From CAYVUV01 sp964455095 (lineage in GTDB: Bacteria; Desulfobacterota; Binatia; HRBIN30; CADEER01), in NCBI GenBank assembly GCA_964455095.1, contig CAYVUV010000069.1, forward strand, positions 1 through 64,000: a stretch of DNA of 64,000 bases, in the 5' to 3' direction. Shown here in pieces: positions 62,670 to 64,000 of this stretch. The position numbers and the translations under genes were made by a program. Within the stretch, counting starts at the first letter, position 1; every line of letters begins with the position of its first letter. The notes beneath the pieces are model-generated. The model was not told the DNA's origin and did no database searches. It was given only the letters and a program-made list of their open reading frames with translations.

Positions 62670-64000
62670 ATGCGAACACTCTCGCTGGCTTGCGCTCTCG
62701 CGATCACGCTCTTCGCCGCCGCGACACAGGCGGTGGATACCACCTCCTGGCCGCAACAGTTCGAGCGCGACGGCAACCAGCTGGTCGTCTACGAACCGCA
62801 GTTGGACGCTTGGACGAATCTCATGACCTTCACCGGGCGCGTCGGCGTGCTGCTGACGCCGAAGGGCGGTGATGCCGTGAGCGGCGTGCTCCACATCACC
62901 GCGCAGACCGATGCCGACCGGCAGGAGCACACGGTCACGCTGAGCGGCATTCATGTGACCGAGGCGAAGTTTCCGACGGCCCCCGACGGCGCGGCAGCGG
63001 GGACGCTGGCGACGGGACTGCTGCCCACCAGCGGCGTGGTGCTGTCGATGGACTCCCTGGTCGCCGCCCTCGCCGCATCGGGACAGGCTGTCGCGTCGGT
63101 CCAGCTCAACACCGCTCCGCCGACGATCTTTCTCGCCGGGCAGCCGGCGCGTCTGGTGTTGTTCGACGGCCCTCCGAGCTTCGCACCGATCCCCGGCACG
63201 ACATTGCAGCATGCCATCAACACCAACTGGCCGCTGCTGCGCGCCGCCGACACCGACGGCTACTTCCTGCTCGATTCGAGCGGATGGCTGACCAGCGAGT
63301 CGCTCGCCTCCGGCATGTGGCAGTATGCCGAGCAACTGCCGCCGAGCTTCTCGACGCTGCCGACCACCCCGGACTGGCAGGACGTCACTGCGAAGATCCC
63401 CGGCCCGCCGACCGAAGGGTTGCCGCCGCTGCAGATCTACGTGTCGACGGTGCCCGCCGAGCTCATCGTCATGGTGGGCGAACCGCAGTACCAGCGCCTC
63501 GCCGGCACCGGCATCTACGCCGTCCAAAACACGGAAAGCCTGGTGTTCTGGGACGGCTACGCCAAGGCCTACTACTACCTGGCGGCGGGGCGATGGTTTC
63601 GCGCCGCGACGTTGGAGGGGCCGTGGACGTATGCGACCGGCGATCTGCCGGCGGACTTCGCCAAGATCCCGCCCGACGGTCCGATGGCGGCGGTGCTCGC
63701 CTCGGTGCCCAACACCAGCGAGGCGCGCGAGGCGGCCCTGCAAGCGCAGATTCCCCATCTGGCTAGCGTCACTCGCAAGGATGCGACGGCAACGGTCGTC
63801 TACGACGGCGAGCCGCAGTTCGCACCGATCCAGGGCACGGCGCTGTCGTATGCCATCAATACGCGCGACGATGTGGTCCGCGTCGGCGATGCCTACTACC
63901 TCTGCGCGAAGGGGGTATGGTTCACCGCCGCCTCGCCCAGCGGACCGTGGGCGGTGGCGGCCTCGGTGCCCGAGGCGATCTACGGCATTCCCCCCAACTC
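62670..64000 (+). CDS. Exported 'carbohydrate-binding family V/XII'-type protein (cut by right edge)
   Basis: 443 codons are present. Signal peptide LACALAITLFAAATQA, then a beta-rich protein with YVSTVPAELIVMVGEPQY, NTESLVFWDGYAKAYYYLAAGRWFRAATLEGPWTYATGDLPADFAKIPPDGP and a second partial copy (VVYDGEPQFAPIQGTALSYAINTRDDV; AYYLCAKGVWFTAASPSGPW). This is the repeated 'W-F-x-A-x-x-x-x-G-P-W' unit found in proteins labelled carbohydrate-binding family V/XII. Function unknown; envelope or secreted. ATG at 62670 is used; an in-frame ATG at 62661 adds three residues. The C-terminus lies outside the window. Confidence 0.85.
   Translation, partial: MRTLSLACALAITLFAAATQAVDTTSWPQQFERDGNQLVVYEPQLDAWTNLMTFTGRVGVLLTPKGGDAVSGVLHITAQTDADRQEHTVTLSGIHVTEAKFPTAPDGAAAGTLATGLLPTSGVVLSMDSLVAALAASGQAVASVQLNTAPPTIFLAGQPARLVLFDGPPSFAPIPGTTLQHAINTNWPLLRAADTDGYFLLDSSGWLTSESLASGMWQYAEQLPPSFSTLPTTPDWQDVTAKIPGPPTEGLPPLQIYVSTVPAELIVMVGEPQYQRLAGTGIYAVQNTESLVFWDGYAKAYYYLAAGRWFRAATLEGPWTYATGDLPADFAKIPPDGPMAAVLASVPNTSEAREAALQAQIPHLASVTRKDATATVVYDGEPQFAPIQGTALSYAINTRDDVVRVGDAYYLCAKGVWFTAASPSGPWAVAASVPEAIYGIPPN

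Overview
Gene-dense (about 60 protein genes, no rRNA or tRNA seen), very GC-rich bacterial chromosome. Proteins carry Gram-negative envelope features: lipoboxes, an outer-membrane barrel, FecR, FtsB, and both Tat- and Sec-type signals. Thr-Pro-rich linkers in secreted proteins, FG-GAP repeats, a carbamoyltransferase/DUF5989 cassette and many palindromic intergenic repeats point to an uncultured deltaproteobacterium-like lineage, possibly Binatota. That placement is inference from protein style, not from a marker gene.

Layout. 1-9453 (minus): a tightly coupled operon reading from a beta-propeller lipoprotein through a TPR/barrel protein, FecR, a CHASE2 adenylate/guanylate cyclase, a metallo-beta-lactamase-fold hydrolase and DUF2238 to a YcbB-type L,D-transpeptidase cut by the window edge. 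It looks like an envelope-sensing and cell-wall module. 9534-13913 (minus): a MinD-like ATPase, a degenerate-receiver GAF protein, glutaminase, and an MRJP/yellow-family propeller. 14040-19755 (plus): a membrane histidine kinase and a 1443-residue subtilase-FG-GAP protein with a sorting-like tail. 19821-24513 (plus): SGNH hydrolase, small membrane protein, carbamoyltransferase, methyltransferase and DUF5989, a candidate envelope O-carbamoylation cassette. 24498-29630: a PAS/GAF histidine kinase, then a palindrome-flanked DUF1772/LysR pair and an alcohol dehydrogenase-like gene.

29632-38391 (minus): GlgX, an MFS transporter, pyruvate kinase and quinone oxidoreductase; then MoaB/D/E, an unknown protein and endonuclease III. 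38514-43279 (plus): two tandem paralogous lipoproteins, signal peptidase I, a beta-helix protein and a tiny charged protein. 43328-49839 (minus): amidohydrolase, a membrane metallophosphoesterase with an internal Tat motif, a UvrD/PcrA helicase and enolase. 49908-54949: FtsB, a PLP lyase, a PhyH-type dioxygenase, alpha/beta hydrolase, thioesterase, a repeat protein and a GcvH-like protein lacking the lipoyl lysine. 55049-57723 (plus): a MoxR/VWA pair. 57918-64000: a deoxyhypusine synthase-like protein with a sugar-phosphate isomerase, a TPR protein, a 59-residue sorting-tail protein, a sterol desaturase-family protein and a protein cut by the right edge.

Regulatory reading: many operon genes overlap by 4 nt (GTGA/ATGA). 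Several genes without a Shine-Dalgarno have a -35/-10 pair ending only 6-10 nt before the start codon, suggesting leaderless transcripts. Palindromic repeat families occupy most of the larger intergenic gaps.
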